Shown piece by piece: positions 17,645 through 26,271 of a stretch of 64,000 nucleotides of DNA (positions within the stretch are counted from its first letter, which is position 1; every line of letters begins with the position of its first letter). The stretch comes from Afifellaceae bacterium (lineage in GTDB: Bacteria; Pseudomonadota; Alphaproteobacteria; Rhizobiales; Afifellaceae). A program made the translations under genes and the position numbers. The stretch is taken from positions 124,001-188,000 of the forward strand of contig JANQRH010000008.1 of assembly GCA_028284625.1 (NCBI GenBank). The letters are read 5' to 3'. Below the pieces are notes generated by a model, which was given only the letters and a program-made list of their open reading frames with translations, searched no databases and was not told the origin of the DNA.

Positions 17645-18144
17645 GCGACAGGCACGACATCACGCTTCGGGTCAACGGCGCGACTCACCATGTCAATGTG
17701 GAACCGCGCTATAGCCTTGCCGACACGCTGCGCGATGCCTGCGGGCTGACGGGCACGCATCTTGGCTGCGAGCATGGCGTGTGCGGCGCGTGCACGGTGC
17801 TGATCGACGGCCGTGCGACGCGCTCCTGCCTGGTGTTTGCGGTGCAAGTGGAAGGCTCGGAGATTGAGACCGTGGAGGGGCTGGCGGAGCCTGACGGCAC
17901 GCTTCATCCGTTGCAGCAGGCGTTCTGGGAGCATCACGGTCTGCAATGCGGTTTCTGTACGCCGGGCTTTTTGATGTTGGCGCTGGGGGCGCTGCGCGAA
18001 AACCCGGACATGGACGATGAGGAACTGCGCGATCTGATCGCTTCGAATCTCTGCCGTTGCACGGGCTATCAGAACATCCTCACGGCGGTGCGTGCGGCAG
18101 CCGACATGATGCGCGCGAAGGCGCAGCCCGCGCCCAATCCATGA
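17641..18144 (+). CDS. 2Fe-2S subunit of a xanthine dehydrogenase-family hydroxylase (CoxS-like)
   Basis: A 167-residue protein with the two iron-sulphur sites of the family. A plant-ferredoxin-type cluster is formed by the Cys residues of GCEHGVCGACTVL plus a later SCL. The second cluster uses QCGFCTPGF and NLCRCTGYQNI. It transfers electrons from the molybdenum site to FAD. It is the only such subunit in the window although two large subunits flank it, and it overlaps both neighbours by 4 bases. Confidence 0.93.
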   Translation: MSDRHDITLRVNGATHHVNVEPRYSLADTLRDACGLTGTHLGCEHGVCGACTVLIDGRATRSCLVFAVQVEGSEIETVEGLAEPDGTLHPLQQAFWEHHGLQCGFCTPGFLMLALGALRENPDMDDEELRDLIASNLCRCTGYQNILTAVRAAADMMRAKAQPAPNP

Positions 18145-20402
18145 GCGTGATTGGAGCGCGCGAGAGGCGGGTCGAGGACCGCCCGCTTCTGATCGGCGCC
18201 GGCGTTTTCGTCGCCGATCTCAATCGCGCCGACCAGATACATATGCGTGTCGTGCGCTCGCCGCTGGCGTTCGGCCGGCTGTTGGAGATCGACATTGAAG
18301 ACGCCGCCGCACAGCCGGGCGTCGTGGCGATCTGGACGGCGGCCGATCTCGGCGATCTTGGCCCGATCGATTTTCGCATGACACGGATTGAGGGCATGGA
18401 GCCCTATCGGCAATGGTGCCTGGCGCGCGACTATGTGCGCTATGTCGGCGATCCGGTTGCCGTCGTCTTTGCGGAAACTGCTCAGCGGGCGGAAGACGCC
18501 GCCGAGCTTGTCTTCTGCGATATCGATGAACAGGACCCGCATCTTGATGCGAGGGCTGAGCCGGTCGCCTTTGCGCCGGATGTTTCGCCGGAGCTGATGT
18601 CGGAACCGGCGGTTCTGCAGAAGGCCGTCGGCGATGTGGACGCGGCGTTCGGCCAAGCTGCCCATGAGGTGGCGATCGAGGTCCGAGTCGGACGGCACAC
18701 CGGTGTTCCGCTGGAGACCCGCGGTGCGCTTGCCGTTCCGGGAGAGGGCGGAACCGTCACAATGTACGGCGCCGCCAAGGTGCCGCATTACAATCGCGGG
18801 CAGATCGCGCGCATGCTCGGGCTTCCGCTCGATGCGGTGCAGCTTAGCGAGGGGCATGTCGGCGGCGGCTTCGGCATTCGCGGCGAGCTTTATCCAGAAG
18901 ACGTGCTGGTGTGCCGCGCGGCCCTGGCGTTCGGCCGCCCAGTGAAGTGGATCGAAGATCGGCGCGAGCATCTCATCGCCGCCAATCACAGCCGCGACCA
19001 GGCCTATCGCCTGCGCGCCGCTGTCGATCCGGAGGGCCGCGTGCTCGGGCTCGATGCGCAGTTCTTCACCGATCAGGGCGCCTATGTGCGCACGCATGGC
19101 GCGACGGTCTCTGATCTGTCGGCGGCGCTCTTGCCGGGGCCCTATCTCATCCCGGCCTATCGGGTGCGCGGGCATGTCCGGCTCACCAACAAGACGCCGG
19201 CGGGGACCTATCGCGCGCCGGGGCGCTACGAGAGCACATTTGCGCGCGAGCGGTTGATGGATGCTATTGCCGCGCGTCTCGGCCTGGACCGCGCAGAGGT
19301 ACGGCAGCGCAATCTGGTCCCGGAATCACAGATGCCGTTCCGCCGCGGGCTCGACGCGTTGGGGACGGATGTCGTCTACGATTCCGGTCGATTCCACGAT
19401 CTGCTTGAGCGCCTGTGTGCGCATGTCTCGTGGGATGATTTGCAGGAACGCCTGGCCGGTCGCCGTAAGGCCGGCGAGCGGGTCGGCGTTGGGCTTGGCT
19501 ACTTCGTGGAGAAAAGCGGGCTCGGACCGGACGATCTTGTGCGCATCAGCGTGCTGCCTGAGAACGGCATTCGGATCGTCACCGGCGCGGCGTCGATCGG
19601 GCAAGGCATCGAAACCGCGATGGCGCAGATCTGTGCGGACACGCTCGGGACCGGCTTGAACGGGATCGATGTCGTGCACGGCCAGACCGCACTCATTGAG
19701 AAAGGCATGGGTGCGTTCGCAACGCGCGCGACGGTTATGACGGGCTCGGCGACCAAAATGGCCGCCGACGCCTTGATTGAGCGCGCGCTCGACGTGGCGG
19801 CGACGCTTCTCCAGGCGGAGCGCGCGTCGCTGTCTTATGCGGACGGAACGGTGCACCACGCGGCGAGCGAGCGAACGCTGACGCTGTCAGAGATTGCGGC
19901 GGCGTGGGACGGTGGCCTTGGCGCGGAAGCCACCTTCGTCTCCGATCACATGACGTATCCTTACGGAATTCACCTGGCGCAGGTGCGGGTCGATCCGGCA
20001 ACCTGCGGCGTGGAGATCGAACGCTTCGTCGTGGCCTACGATATCGGACGCGCGGTCAATCCGACCCTGGTGGAAGGCCAGATCGTCGGCGCTGCCGCGC
20101 AAGGGATCGGCGGCGCGCTCTACGAGGAATTCGTCTACGACGAGGCGGGCCAGCCGCTCGCGGCGAGCTTCGCCGATTATCTGATGCCGACGGCGCAGGA
20201 GGTGCCGGCGATTGAGACGATCGTTCGCGAGGACGCCCCAAGCCCCATCAATCCGCTTGGCGTGAAGGGGGCGGGCGAGGCCGGCATCAATGCTGTCGGC
20301 GCCGCCATTGCTTCAGCGGTCGATGACGCCCTGGAACGGCCAGGCCTGGTGCGACAGTTGCCAGTGACGCCGCAGCGGCTTCACGCCTGGCTGCAGGAAT
20401 GA
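18141..20402 (+). CDS. Molybdopterin-binding large subunit of a xanthine dehydrogenase-family hydroxylase (second copy)
   Basis: A 753-residue paralogue of the large subunit at 15320, clearly divergent. The Mo-cofactor loop VGGGFGI is at residues 240-246, the active-site loop reads TYRAPGR (356-362), and the catalytic Glu713 is in GAGEAGINAVG. The start at 18141 overlaps the 2Fe-2S stop (ATGA); the longer open frame upstream lies wholly within that gene. The different active-site loops imply a different substrate or position of attack from the first copy. It presumably shares the single FAD and 2Fe-2S subunits, which is inference. The XRE-cupin regulator gene converges on it 24 bases away. 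Confidence 0.9.
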   Translation: MSVIGARERRVEDRPLLIGAGVFVADLNRADQIHMRVVRSPLAFGRLLEIDIEDAAAQPGVVAIWTAADLGDLGPIDFRMTRIEGMEPYRQWCLARDYVRYVGDPVAVVFAETAQRAEDAAELVFCDIDEQDPHLDARAEPVAFAPDVSPELMSEPAVLQKAVGDVDAAFGQAAHEVAIEVRVGRHTGVPLETRGALAVPGEGGTVTMYGAAKVPHYNRGQIARMLGLPLDAVQLSEGHVGGGFGIRGELYPEDVLVCRAALAFGRPVKWIEDRREHLIAANHSRDQAYRLRAAVDPEGRVLGLDAQFFTDQGAYVRTHGATVSDLSAALLPGPYLIPAYRVRGHVRLTNKTPAGTYRAPGRYESTFARERLMDAIAARLGLDRAEVRQRNLVPESQMPFRRGLDALGTDVVYDSGRFHDLLERLCAHVSWDDLQERLAGRRKAGERVGVGLGYFVEKSGLGPDDLVRISVLPENGIRIVTGAASIGQGIETAMAQICADTLGTGLNGIDVVHGQTALIEKGMGAFATRATVMTGSATKMAADALIERALDVAATLLQAERASLSYADGTVHHAASERTLTLSEIAAAWDGGLGAEATFVSDHMTYPYGIHLAQVRVDPATCGVEIERFVVAYDIGRAVNPTLVEGQIVGAAAQGIGGALYEEFVYDEAGQPLAASFADYLMPTAQEVPAIETIVREDAPSPINPLGVKGAGEAGINAVGAAIASAVDDALERPGLVRQLPVTPQRLHAWLQE

Positions 20403-20426
20403 CGAACGCGTCTTCTGTGTCGGGTC

Positions 20427-21086
20427 TTATTCGCGGGAAAGATTGAACCAGACAGTGCGCGCGACGCTGTCACCGTTGTTCCAGATACGGTGGCTGCGGC
20501 GCGACGGATAGGCGATCAGATCACCGACATTCAGCACGTGGCTGACATTGTCGACCTCGACGGTGAGCTGACCCTCCAAGACGAGACCATATTCATAGCC
20601 CTCATGCTGGAGCGGGTTCTCGTTGCTTCCCGTGCGCGGCGCGTATTCGTTGATCGCAACGGTGACGCCACGCGTGCGATCCTCCTTCATCATCCGGCGG
20701 ATGACGTGGGCTTCGGTCTCGACGATCTTGGCCTCGTCGGCGCGAGTGACGATTTTGCTTGATTCCTCGCTGCCGCCGCTGATCAGCTCCGACATGGTCG
20801 TGCCGAGCGCCTCGCTGACCACGATGAGCGAACCGATCGACGGGGACGCGATCCCGCGCTCGACCAGGCTCAGCATCGATGAGCTCAGACCGCATTTGTC
20901 GGTCAACGCCTGTAAGGTCATGCCGCGCGCCTTGCGGATCTCCCGAATGCGGCGGCCGATCGTCAACAGCGTCTGGGCGGCGTTCTCGTTTAGGTCCGAT
21001 GTCCGCTCAGCCGCCGCGCTGTCTTTTCTCAACTGCGAGTTCTCCTGTGGTGTGGATTCGTGATTCTGCTGGGATTGTGCAGGCAC
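20427..21086 (-). CDS. XRE-family transcriptional regulator with C-terminal cupin
   Basis: A 219-residue regulator. An N-terminal polar tail of about 40 residues is followed by a helix-turn-helix (residues ~41-95, MTLQALTDKCGLSSSMLS), a linker, and a small cupin domain (~140-215, including NENPLQHEGYEYGLVLEG). Members of this family respond to small ligands bound in the cupin and often repress adjacent catabolic genes. The start is a GTG at 21086. It is divergent from the two cupin genes and lies in the middle of the oxidation cluster, so it is the likely regulator of this region. An AT-rich stretch upstream (21104-21130) may be its operator. Confidence 0.88.
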   Translation of the reverse strand: MPAQSQQNHESTPQENSQLRKDSAAAERTSDLNENAAQTLLTIGRRIREIRKARGMTLQALTDKCGLSSSMLSLVERGIASPSIGSLIVVSEALGTTMSELISGGSEESSKIVTRADEAKIVETEAHVIRRMMKEDRTRGVTVAINEYAPRTGSNENPLQHEGYEYGLVLEGQLTVEVDNVSHVLNVGDLIAYPSRRSHRIWNNGDSVARTVWFNLSRE

Positions 21087-21093
21087 GTCCGTG

Positions 21094-21130
21094 TTGACCC
21101 ACGTTAAATTTTAGCTACGATAAATTTGAT
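21094..21130 (+). promoter_or_regulatory. Candidate promoter/operator between the XRE-cupin and cupin genes
   Basis: TTGACC (21094-21099) and TACGAT (21116-21121) are 16 bases apart and could be -35/-10 elements for the rightward operon. TAAATTT occurs twice, at 21105-21111 and 21121-21127 (period 16), within an AT-rich island; the second reads TAAATTTGATC, recalling the element upstream of the LIV importer. Confidence 0.4.
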
Positions 21131-21155
21131 CCAACATAAGAAAAAGGGCGGCTGG

Positions 21156-21557
21156 ATGTCCATCACCCCGTCGAAAACCGTGCAAGTGATCGATAGCGCT
21201 GTAAACCGCAAAGATATAGCCCTGATCAATGGGGATGGCGCAGCGTGGGTCGTTTTGTGGCCGGGGAACGGCGCCCGCTACCGGACGTTTCATATTCTCG
21301 AGCTTCATCCCAACGACCAGACGGTCGACCTCTGTCACGCCGCCGATTGCGTCTACTACGTGGTCGAAGGTACGGGCAACGTGCGTGATCTTGAGACAGA
21401 TGAAATACAGCCGCTCGTCGACGGGGCAATCGTGCATATCGATGCGCAGGATCGCTATCGGCTTGAGGCCGACGATGGCGGCATGCGGCTCATCGGTGGG
21501 CCCGTGCCGGCCGATCCGGATCTCTATACGCAGTTTGAGATGGCGGAGGCGGAGTGA
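21156..21557 (+). CDS. Small cupin-domain protein (first of a tandem pair)
   Basis: A single-domain cupin of about 133 residues (start at ATG 21156; an upstream in-frame TTG at 21126 would add 10 residues). Features are FHILELHPNDQTVDLCHAADCVYYVVEGTG and LVDGAIVHIDAQDRYRL-like strands; the usual metal histidines are only partly present, so it may bind a ligand without catalysis. The stop overlaps the start of the next cupin gene. No specific function can be assigned. Confidence 0.75.
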   Translation: MSITPSKTVQVIDSAVNRKDIALINGDGAAWVVLWPGNGARYRTFHILELHPNDQTVDLCHAADCVYYVVEGTGNVRDLETDEIQPLVDGAIVHIDAQDRYRLEADDGGMRLIGGPVPADPDLYTQFEMAEAE

Positions 21558-21994
21558 TGAGCATCCGTGTCTTCCACCGTGACAACCCCACGCTGCGCTT
21601 GCCGCTCATTTCAAAGGACGCGCGTTTTATCGTGTGGCCAGGGACGGGCGCCTGGAACGCCAACATGAACTACGTCGTGCTTGAGCCCGGCGAGGCCAAT
21701 GTGCCCCATATCCATTCGCATTCGGAGGATACGATCTTCATCGTCGAGGGCGAGGGCACGGCGGTCGATCACACCCACGGCACCAGCACGCCGTTTCATG
21801 CGGGCTGCGTTGTGCATGTGCCGGCAGGCGTGAAGCACGCCATCCATGCCGATCGCGGCGCGCGGATCGTGAGTGTCGGCGGTCCGGCGCCCGCGGATGT
21901 GCCGCTTCTAAAGAAAGTCGGCGCGATCCCGGAGGACGCAGACGTGCCGCCCAGCTATTGCGTCGACCTTCATGAGCCCGGCGGCACCGCATGA
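21557..21994 (+). CDS. Small cupin-domain protein (second of a tandem pair)
   Basis: A single-domain cupin of 145 residues. Unlike its neighbour it has a full-looking metal motif: NVPHIHSHSEDTIFIVEGEG supplies His, His and Glu, and the second cupin motif PFHAGCVVHVPAGVKHAI supplies another His. A ring-cleaving, isomerising or decarboxylating role in the local pathway is possible but unproven. Start at the ATG overlapping the previous stop (TGATG). The nitrilase-family gene follows immediately. Confidence 0.8.
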   Translation: MSIRVFHRDNPTLRLPLISKDARFIVWPGTGAWNANMNYVVLEPGEANVPHIHSHSEDTIFIVEGEGTAVDHTHGTSTPFHAGCVVHVPAGVKHAIHADRGARIVSVGGPAPADVPLLKKVGAIPEDADVPPSYCVDLHEPGGTA

Positions 21995-21995
21995 C

Positions 21996-22850
21996 ATGAC
22001 GGATCGCTTCCTTGCCGCGGCGGTTCAGTTCGGTGCGCGGCTCTACGCGCCGGATGAGAACCGGGCGAAAGCGGAGGCGCTGGTGCGCAGCGCCGCCGCC
22101 GAAGGCGCCAGACTGATCGTGCTGCCGGAACTGGCGATATCCGGCTACGGATTGGACAAGGAAGGGTTGAACGCCAGCGCCGAGCCGCTCGACGGGCCAA
22201 CATTGGCGTCGTGGCGCGAATTGGCGCGGACGCTCGACGTGGTGATCTCCGGCGGCTTCTGCGAGATCGCCGGCGAACGGCTCTATAATTCTGCGGCCCT
22301 GGTGACGCCGGACGAACAGGTCACGCATTACCGCAAGCTGCATTTGTTCGATCGGGAGAAGGCGGTCTTTGCGCCGGGCGATCTCGGTCTGCCGGTAGCG
22401 GAGACCGAGATCGGGCGCATCGGCATCTGTGTCTGCTACGATTTGCGCTTTGTGGAAGTCGCCCGCGGCTTGTCGCTCAAGGGAGCGGACATCATTGCCG
22501 TGCCCACCGCCTGGGTGGGCGGCTTCGACCCTAAGCCGCGTGACGAGGCTGGGTTCATCGCGCAAGCTCGCGGGGCGATCGTGCAGGCCAATTTGAACCA
22601 GGTGGCGATGGTATGTGCGTCACAAGCGGGCGGCGATCAGGGGACGCGTTTTCTCGGCTCTTCGCTGGTTGCCGATGCGTATGGCAAATGCCTGACCGGC
22701 CCGCTGGACGAGGATGAAGAGACGATTGCGACCGCGCCGCTGGATGTTGCGGAGATCCGCGCGGCCAGCGAGCGCTCGCCGCTGATCCGGCCGCGCGCCG
22801 ATCGCCGGCGGGACGTTTATGCGCTGTCGGTCGACGGCGAGACTTATTGA
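21996..22850 (+). CDS. Carbon-nitrogen hydrolase (nitrilase superfamily amidase)
   Basis: A 284-residue cytoplasmic hydrolase of nitriles, amides or carbamoyl compounds. The catalytic triad is visible: Glu45 (VLPELAISG), Lys114 (YRKLHLF) and Cys147 (GICVCYDLRF). I start it at 21996, right after the cupin stop; an in-frame ATG at 21972 lies inside the cupin gene. The presence of FDREKAVFAPGDL and the overall length resemble aliphatic amidase/carbamoyl-hydrolase branches. In this cluster it probably cleaves a linear amide formed after ring opening. Confidence 0.88.
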   Translation: MTDRFLAAAVQFGARLYAPDENRAKAEALVRSAAAEGARLIVLPELAISGYGLDKEGLNASAEPLDGPTLASWRELARTLDVVISGGFCEIAGERLYNSAALVTPDEQVTHYRKLHLFDREKAVFAPGDLGLPVAETEIGRIGICVCYDLRFVEVARGLSLKGADIIAVPTAWVGGFDPKPRDEAGFIAQARGAIVQANLNQVAMVCASQAGGDQGTRFLGSSLVADAYGKCLTGPLDEDEETIATAPLDVAEIRAASERSPLIRPRADRRRDVYALSVDGETY

Positions 22851-22892
22851 TCTGCAGCGGCTGCGACTGGGCATGATCACGAAAGGCAGGGA

Positions 22893-23474
22893 ATGAAGCT
22901 TCAGCAGGCGTTTCGTCTCGCGCGTCCGCGCCGGGATGTGTGGACCGTCTTCCAGGACGTGCCGGCGGTGGCGAGCTGCCTGCCTGGCGCGGAATATCTG
23001 GAGCAGAAAGACGCCAACCGTCATGCGGGGAAAATGTCGGTGAAGGTCGGGCCGTTTCAAGCCGCCTTTGAGGGGGAGGCGGACGTCCAGTACGACGAAG
23101 CGTCAAACGCCATCACGATGCAGGGCAAGGGCGTAGACCGCAAAGGCGCCAGCCGCGGCAAGATGACGATGGTGTGCCATCTGGCCGAAATCCCAGAGGG
23201 GACTGAGGTCAACGTGGACGCGGACGTGCAATTGTCTGGAACGATCGCCCAGTTCGGCCGCACCGGGATCATCCAGGACATCGCCTCGGTGCTGATCTCC
23301 GATTTCGTGCGCAACTTCGAGGCGCGGGTGCCGGCGCCAGATGCCGCGGCGCAGGAAGCTGAGACGGCAGCTGCGCCCGCCGCGGCGGCTGAGCCGAAGC
23401 CGTTGTCCGGTTTCCGGCTGATGTGGCTGTCGTTCCTTCGCACGCTGCGGCGGCTCTTCGGCGCTTCCAGCTGA
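22893..23474 (+). CDS. CoxG-like SRPBCC-family protein
   Basis: A 193-residue START/SRPBCC-fold protein of the CoxG group (ARPRRDVWTVFQDVPAV near the N-terminus, SCLPGAEYLE, GRTGIIQDIASVLISDFVRNF). After an Ala/Pro/Glu-rich linker (~residues 150-170) it ends in a short amphipathic, Arg-rich helix (RLMWLSFLRTLRRLFG) that could sit on the membrane. CoxG is known to recruit CO dehydrogenase to the membrane, so this protein may tether the local molybdenum hydroxylase to the respiratory chain. It lies 42 bases after the amidase gene. Confidence 0.85.
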   Translation: MKLQQAFRLARPRRDVWTVFQDVPAVASCLPGAEYLEQKDANRHAGKMSVKVGPFQAAFEGEADVQYDEASNAITMQGKGVDRKGASRGKMTMVCHLAEIPEGTEVNVDADVQLSGTIAQFGRTGIIQDIASVLISDFVRNFEARVPAPDAAAQEAETAAAPAAAAEPKPLSGFRLMWLSFLRTLRRLFGASS

Positions 23475-23543
23475 TCGCCGCAGGCGATCCGCTGTGTGCT
23501 GGCGGGGAGCTGAACCGCCGCGAAAGATGAATGATGTCGAAAA

Positions 23544-23568
23544 AAATTTGACAAAACGAAAAATTTGA
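23544..23568 (+). promoter_or_regulatory. AT-rich promoter element upstream of the LIV-type importer
   Basis: AAATTTGA occurs at 23544-23551 and 23561-23568. Embedded is TTGACAAAACGAAAAATTT (23548-23566), almost identical to 30324-30342 upstream of the BMP-type importer. TTGACA could be a -35 element; a -10 is not obvious. It stands out from the GC-rich background and sits about 60-85 bases before the importer's first ATG. Confidence 0.5.
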
Positions 23569-23628
23569 TCAGGATTTAAAGAGGGATTGACCAGCAGCCA
23601 GGAGCCGACCGACCGAGCGGGGCACGAG

Positions 23629-24498
23629 ATGGACATCCTCATTTTCGGCCTGATCTCGGCGAGCGTGGTGCTTCTGTCAACTGTCGGTTTCGCGCTGATC
23701 CTTCGGACGGAAGGATTTCTCCATATCGCGCACGGCCAGATGCTCCTTCTGGGCGCGTATGCCGGCCTGCTTCTCTCAAATCTCGGCCTTCACATCGCCC
23801 CGACGGCCGTTGGCGCCGCCCTTTTCACGGGGCTTGTCGGCGTCCTGTTCTATGGCGTGCTGTTTCGCCCGATCAAAACGCGCGGTGCGCTTGTGTTGCT
23901 CTTCACGTCGGTGGGCGCAGCCTATGTGGTCTATGGGCTTGTCGGTGCGATCGCCGGCAAGCGGATGCTTGCCTTCGACCTTCCGCCGGTGCGGGCGCTG
24001 CAGCTTTTCGGCCAGCCGTTCATGACGATCTACGAGTTGGCGATCGTCATCGTGGCGATCGCCTCCGCGCTCTGCCTGCATCTTTTTCTCGCTTACACCT
24101 CGCCCGGCCAAGCGATCCGCGCCGTCTCCGATGACGAGGCGCTGGCGCGGGTGCGCGGCATCGATCCGATGCGCACCTCCTACCTGGTGTGGTTCGTTGC
24201 CTCGGCGCTCGGCGGGCTTGCAGGCGTGTTTCTCGGCATTTTGGGATCGCTGCATCTGGCCATGGGCTGGCAGCAAATCATCCTGATCCTGGCAACGACG
24301 GTGCTTGGCGGGATCGGCAGCATCTATGGCGTGATGCTCGCCGCCTTTGTGCTGGCGTTCGGCATCGAGATCGGGCTGCTGTTTGTGGAATCCTCGTATC
24401 GCTCGGGGCTGGCGTTCCTCCTCATCATCGTCGTGCTTCTCGTCAAACCGCAGGGCCTTCAAGCTTTGTGGGGCGGTGGCGCGGGACGGACGCATTAG
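23629..24498 (+). CDS. Branched-chain amino acid-type ABC importer permease (LivH-like)
   Basis: A 289-residue inner-membrane permease with about eight membrane segments (MDILIFGLISASVVLLSTVGF at the start). It carries the family loop AVSDDEALARVRGIDP (~residues 165-180), which contacts the ATPase, and LGGIGSIYGVMLAAFVLAF. I start at the ATG at 23629 because the frame upstream begins with a TTG and a non-hydrophobic tail. It is the first gene of a five-gene HAAT-type importer (H, M, G, K, F). The substrate is probably the compound degraded by the neighbouring enzymes and not an amino acid. Confidence 0.9.
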   Translation: MDILIFGLISASVVLLSTVGFALILRTEGFLHIAHGQMLLLGAYAGLLLSNLGLHIAPTAVGAALFTGLVGVLFYGVLFRPIKTRGALVLLFTSVGAAYVVYGLVGAIAGKRMLAFDLPPVRALQLFGQPFMTIYELAIVIVAIASALCLHLFLAYTSPGQAIRAVSDDEALARVRGIDPMRTSYLVWFVASALGGLAGVFLGILGSLHLAMGWQQIILILATTVLGGIGSIYGVMLAAFVLAFGIEIGLLFVESSYRSGLAFLLIIVVLLVKPQGLQALWGGGAGRTH

Positions 24499-24509
24499 GG
24501 GCGGCGGCG

Positions 24510-25472
24510 ATGGAAGGGCTGATCCTCTTTGCCGCGTCGATGCTCACCCTGGGTGCGGTTTACGGGATGCTGTGCCTGGCGCTGAACCTTGAATCGGGCG
24601 TCGGCCCACTCTGGGACCTTGGGATCGTCTCGTTCTTCGGGATCGGCGCCTACACCTATGTGCTTTTGACGGCGCCGCCGGCCGCCGACCACCAATCCTA
24701 TATTTTTGGCTTTGGGCTGCCGATGTGGATCGGCGTCATCGCGTCGATGGTCGCGGGCGGCGTCGCGGCCTGGCTGATCGGCCTGCCGACGCTGAAACTC
24801 AAGCGCGAATACTTCCTTATCGTGTCGCTCGCCTTCGCCGAGGTGATCCGTCAGGTCTACGCTAACGAGGAATGGCTCACCAACGGTGTCGCCGGCATCT
24901 ATGGGCTGGAGCAGCCGCTGAGATCAGCGGTTCCGGCCATGCAATATGGCTATGTCCTTTTAGGGCTCGCCTTGCTCGGCCTGGCTTTCGCATGGGCGGT
25001 CACGCGCAGCATTGGCGCCTCGCCGTTTGGTCGCGCCTGCAAGGCGCTGCGGGAGAACGAAGCGCTGGCGATCACGGCCGGGATCGATCCGCGCGGCGTG
25101 TCGATGCGGGTCTATATGGTGGCGGGGGCGCTGGCCGGTCTCGCGGGCGTGTTCGGCGTCTGGTACACCACGCTCATCATCCCCGGGCAGTTTGAGTCCG
25201 ACCTGACATTTTTTGTCTGGGCGGCTCTCATCATCGGGGGCATCGGCAATCAGCGCGGGGCGTTGATTGGCGCCTTCGTGTTCATTCTGCTTCACGATGC
25301 ATTGCGGTTCATCCAGGTGTCGGGCGAGTGGGCCGTGACCTTGACCTCGCTTCGCACGGCGTTGGTTGGGCTGGCGCTCATTCTCATTCTACGCTTCCGC
25401 CCGGAGGGCCTCTTCGGCGAGCGCCCCGTGACCTTCGCTCAGCGCACAAATTCGGAGGCCGAGCGTGCTTGA
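24510..25472 (+). CDS. Branched-chain amino acid-type ABC importer permease (LivM-like)
   Basis: A 320-residue second permease with about nine membrane segments. Family landmarks are LALNLESGVGPLWDLGIVSF, GLPTLKLKREYFLIVSLAFAE and ALRENEALAITAGIDPR (the ATPase-contact loop). I use the ATG at 24510 with AGGGGCGG just upstream; the open frame reaches far back into the previous gene, which is not real. It overlaps the following ATPase gene by 8 bases. Confidence 0.9.
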   Translation: MEGLILFAASMLTLGAVYGMLCLALNLESGVGPLWDLGIVSFFGIGAYTYVLLTAPPAADHQSYIFGFGLPMWIGVIASMVAGGVAAWLIGLPTLKLKREYFLIVSLAFAEVIRQVYANEEWLTNGVAGIYGLEQPLRSAVPAMQYGYVLLGLALLGLAFAWAVTRSIGASPFGRACKALRENEALAITAGIDPRGVSMRVYMVAGALAGLAGVFGVWYTTLIIPGQFESDLTFFVWAALIIGGIGNQRGALIGAFVFILLHDALRFIQVSGEWAVTLTSLRTALVGLALILILRFRPEGLFGERPVTFAQRTNSEAERA

Positions 25473-26271
25473 AGCATCGGCCGTTCATCTCTCCTATGGC
25501 GGCCTGCGCGCCGTCGACAACGTCTCGCTCAGCGTCGAGGCGGGCCGCATCGTCGGGCTTATCGGCACCAATGGCGCGGGCAAGACCTCACTTTTCAACG
25601 TCATCAGCGGATTTGCGCGCGCCGATAGCGGCACAATCACCTTTGAGGGCGCGCGCATCAACGGCGAGCACGCAAGCGCCATTGCGCGGCGCGGATTGGT
25701 GCGGACTTTTCAGACTCCGCTCGGTTTTCCGCGCTTGACGGTGCTTGAGAACATGCTGGTGTTCTCGCGCCACGACGCGAAGGCGCGCCACAAATTGGTG
25801 GGCCGCGGCCGCCCGCCTGATGACGTGCTGCAAGACGCCATGCGGACGCTGGACGAATTCGGCTTGGCGGCGCGCGCCGATATCTGGGTGCAGGATCTCG
25901 CCGCGCCGGAGCTGAAGATGCTGGAGTTCGCCCGCGCGATGATGGCGCGGCCCAAGCTCATGATGCTCGACGAGCCGGCGGCGGGCGTCAATCCGGCGCT
26001 GATTGAGAGCCTCGTCAGGCACATCAAGGACCTGCGCGAGCGCGGCGTGACTTTTCTCATCGTGGACCACAATCTGAAGTTCATCGCGGAGGTCTGCGAG
26101 GAGGTCTACGCGATGGCCGATGGGCGCATCATCGCGCACGGGCCGAGCACGGAAGTGATCGCCAATCCCGACGTCATCCGCCTCTACATCGGCGAAGCCG
26201 CCGACAAAGCGGATGGCCGGGCCGAGCTATCATTCACACCAACCAACCACGAGCAGGGAGTTCAACAATGA
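25465..26271 (+). CDS. ABC importer ATPase (LivG-like)
   Basis: A 268-residue ATP-binding subunit. Walker A is GTNGAGKTS (~residues 34-42), Walker B is KLMMLDEPAAG, and the switch His is in FLIVDHNLKFIAE. The signature region reads LAAPELKMLEFARAM, an altered form of the usual LSYGQQR. The start is GTG at 25465 with GGAGG upstream. It pairs with the LivF-like ATPase at 27568. The loss of the signature Gly is unusual and worth noting; the other ATPase has a normal LSGGE. Confidence 0.9.
   Translation: MLEASAVHLSYGGLRAVDNVSLSVEAGRIVGLIGTNGAGKTSLFNVISGFARADSGTITFEGARINGEHASAIARRGLVRTFQTPLGFPRLTVLENMLVFSRHDAKARHKLVGRGRPPDDVLQDAMRTLDEFGLAARADIWVQDLAAPELKMLEFARAMMARPKLMMLDEPAAGVNPALIESLVRHIKDLRERGVTFLIVDHNLKFIAEVCEEVYAMADGRIIAHGPSTEVIANPDVIRLYIGEAADKADGRAELSFTPTNHEQGVQQ

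Noticed and set aside
14445-18144. Carbon monoxide dehydrogenase (form I coxMLS) reading of the molybdenum hydroxylase genes
   Set aside because: The large subunit has APYRGVSR at the active-site loop, not AYxCSFR, and the usual CO-specific accessory genes (coxD, coxE, coxF) are absent; only CoxG is present, which also occurs with other hydroxylases.
18069-19175. Long leftward open reading frame opposite the second molybdopterin subunit
   Set aside because: Same reason: antisense shadow of a conserved gene, with no domain or ribosome-binding site.
24189-24509. N-terminal extension of the LivM-like permease
   Set aside because: The extension lies entirely inside the LivH-like gene in another frame and is Arg-rich; the ATG at 24510 has a ribosome-binding site and begins a membrane segment.
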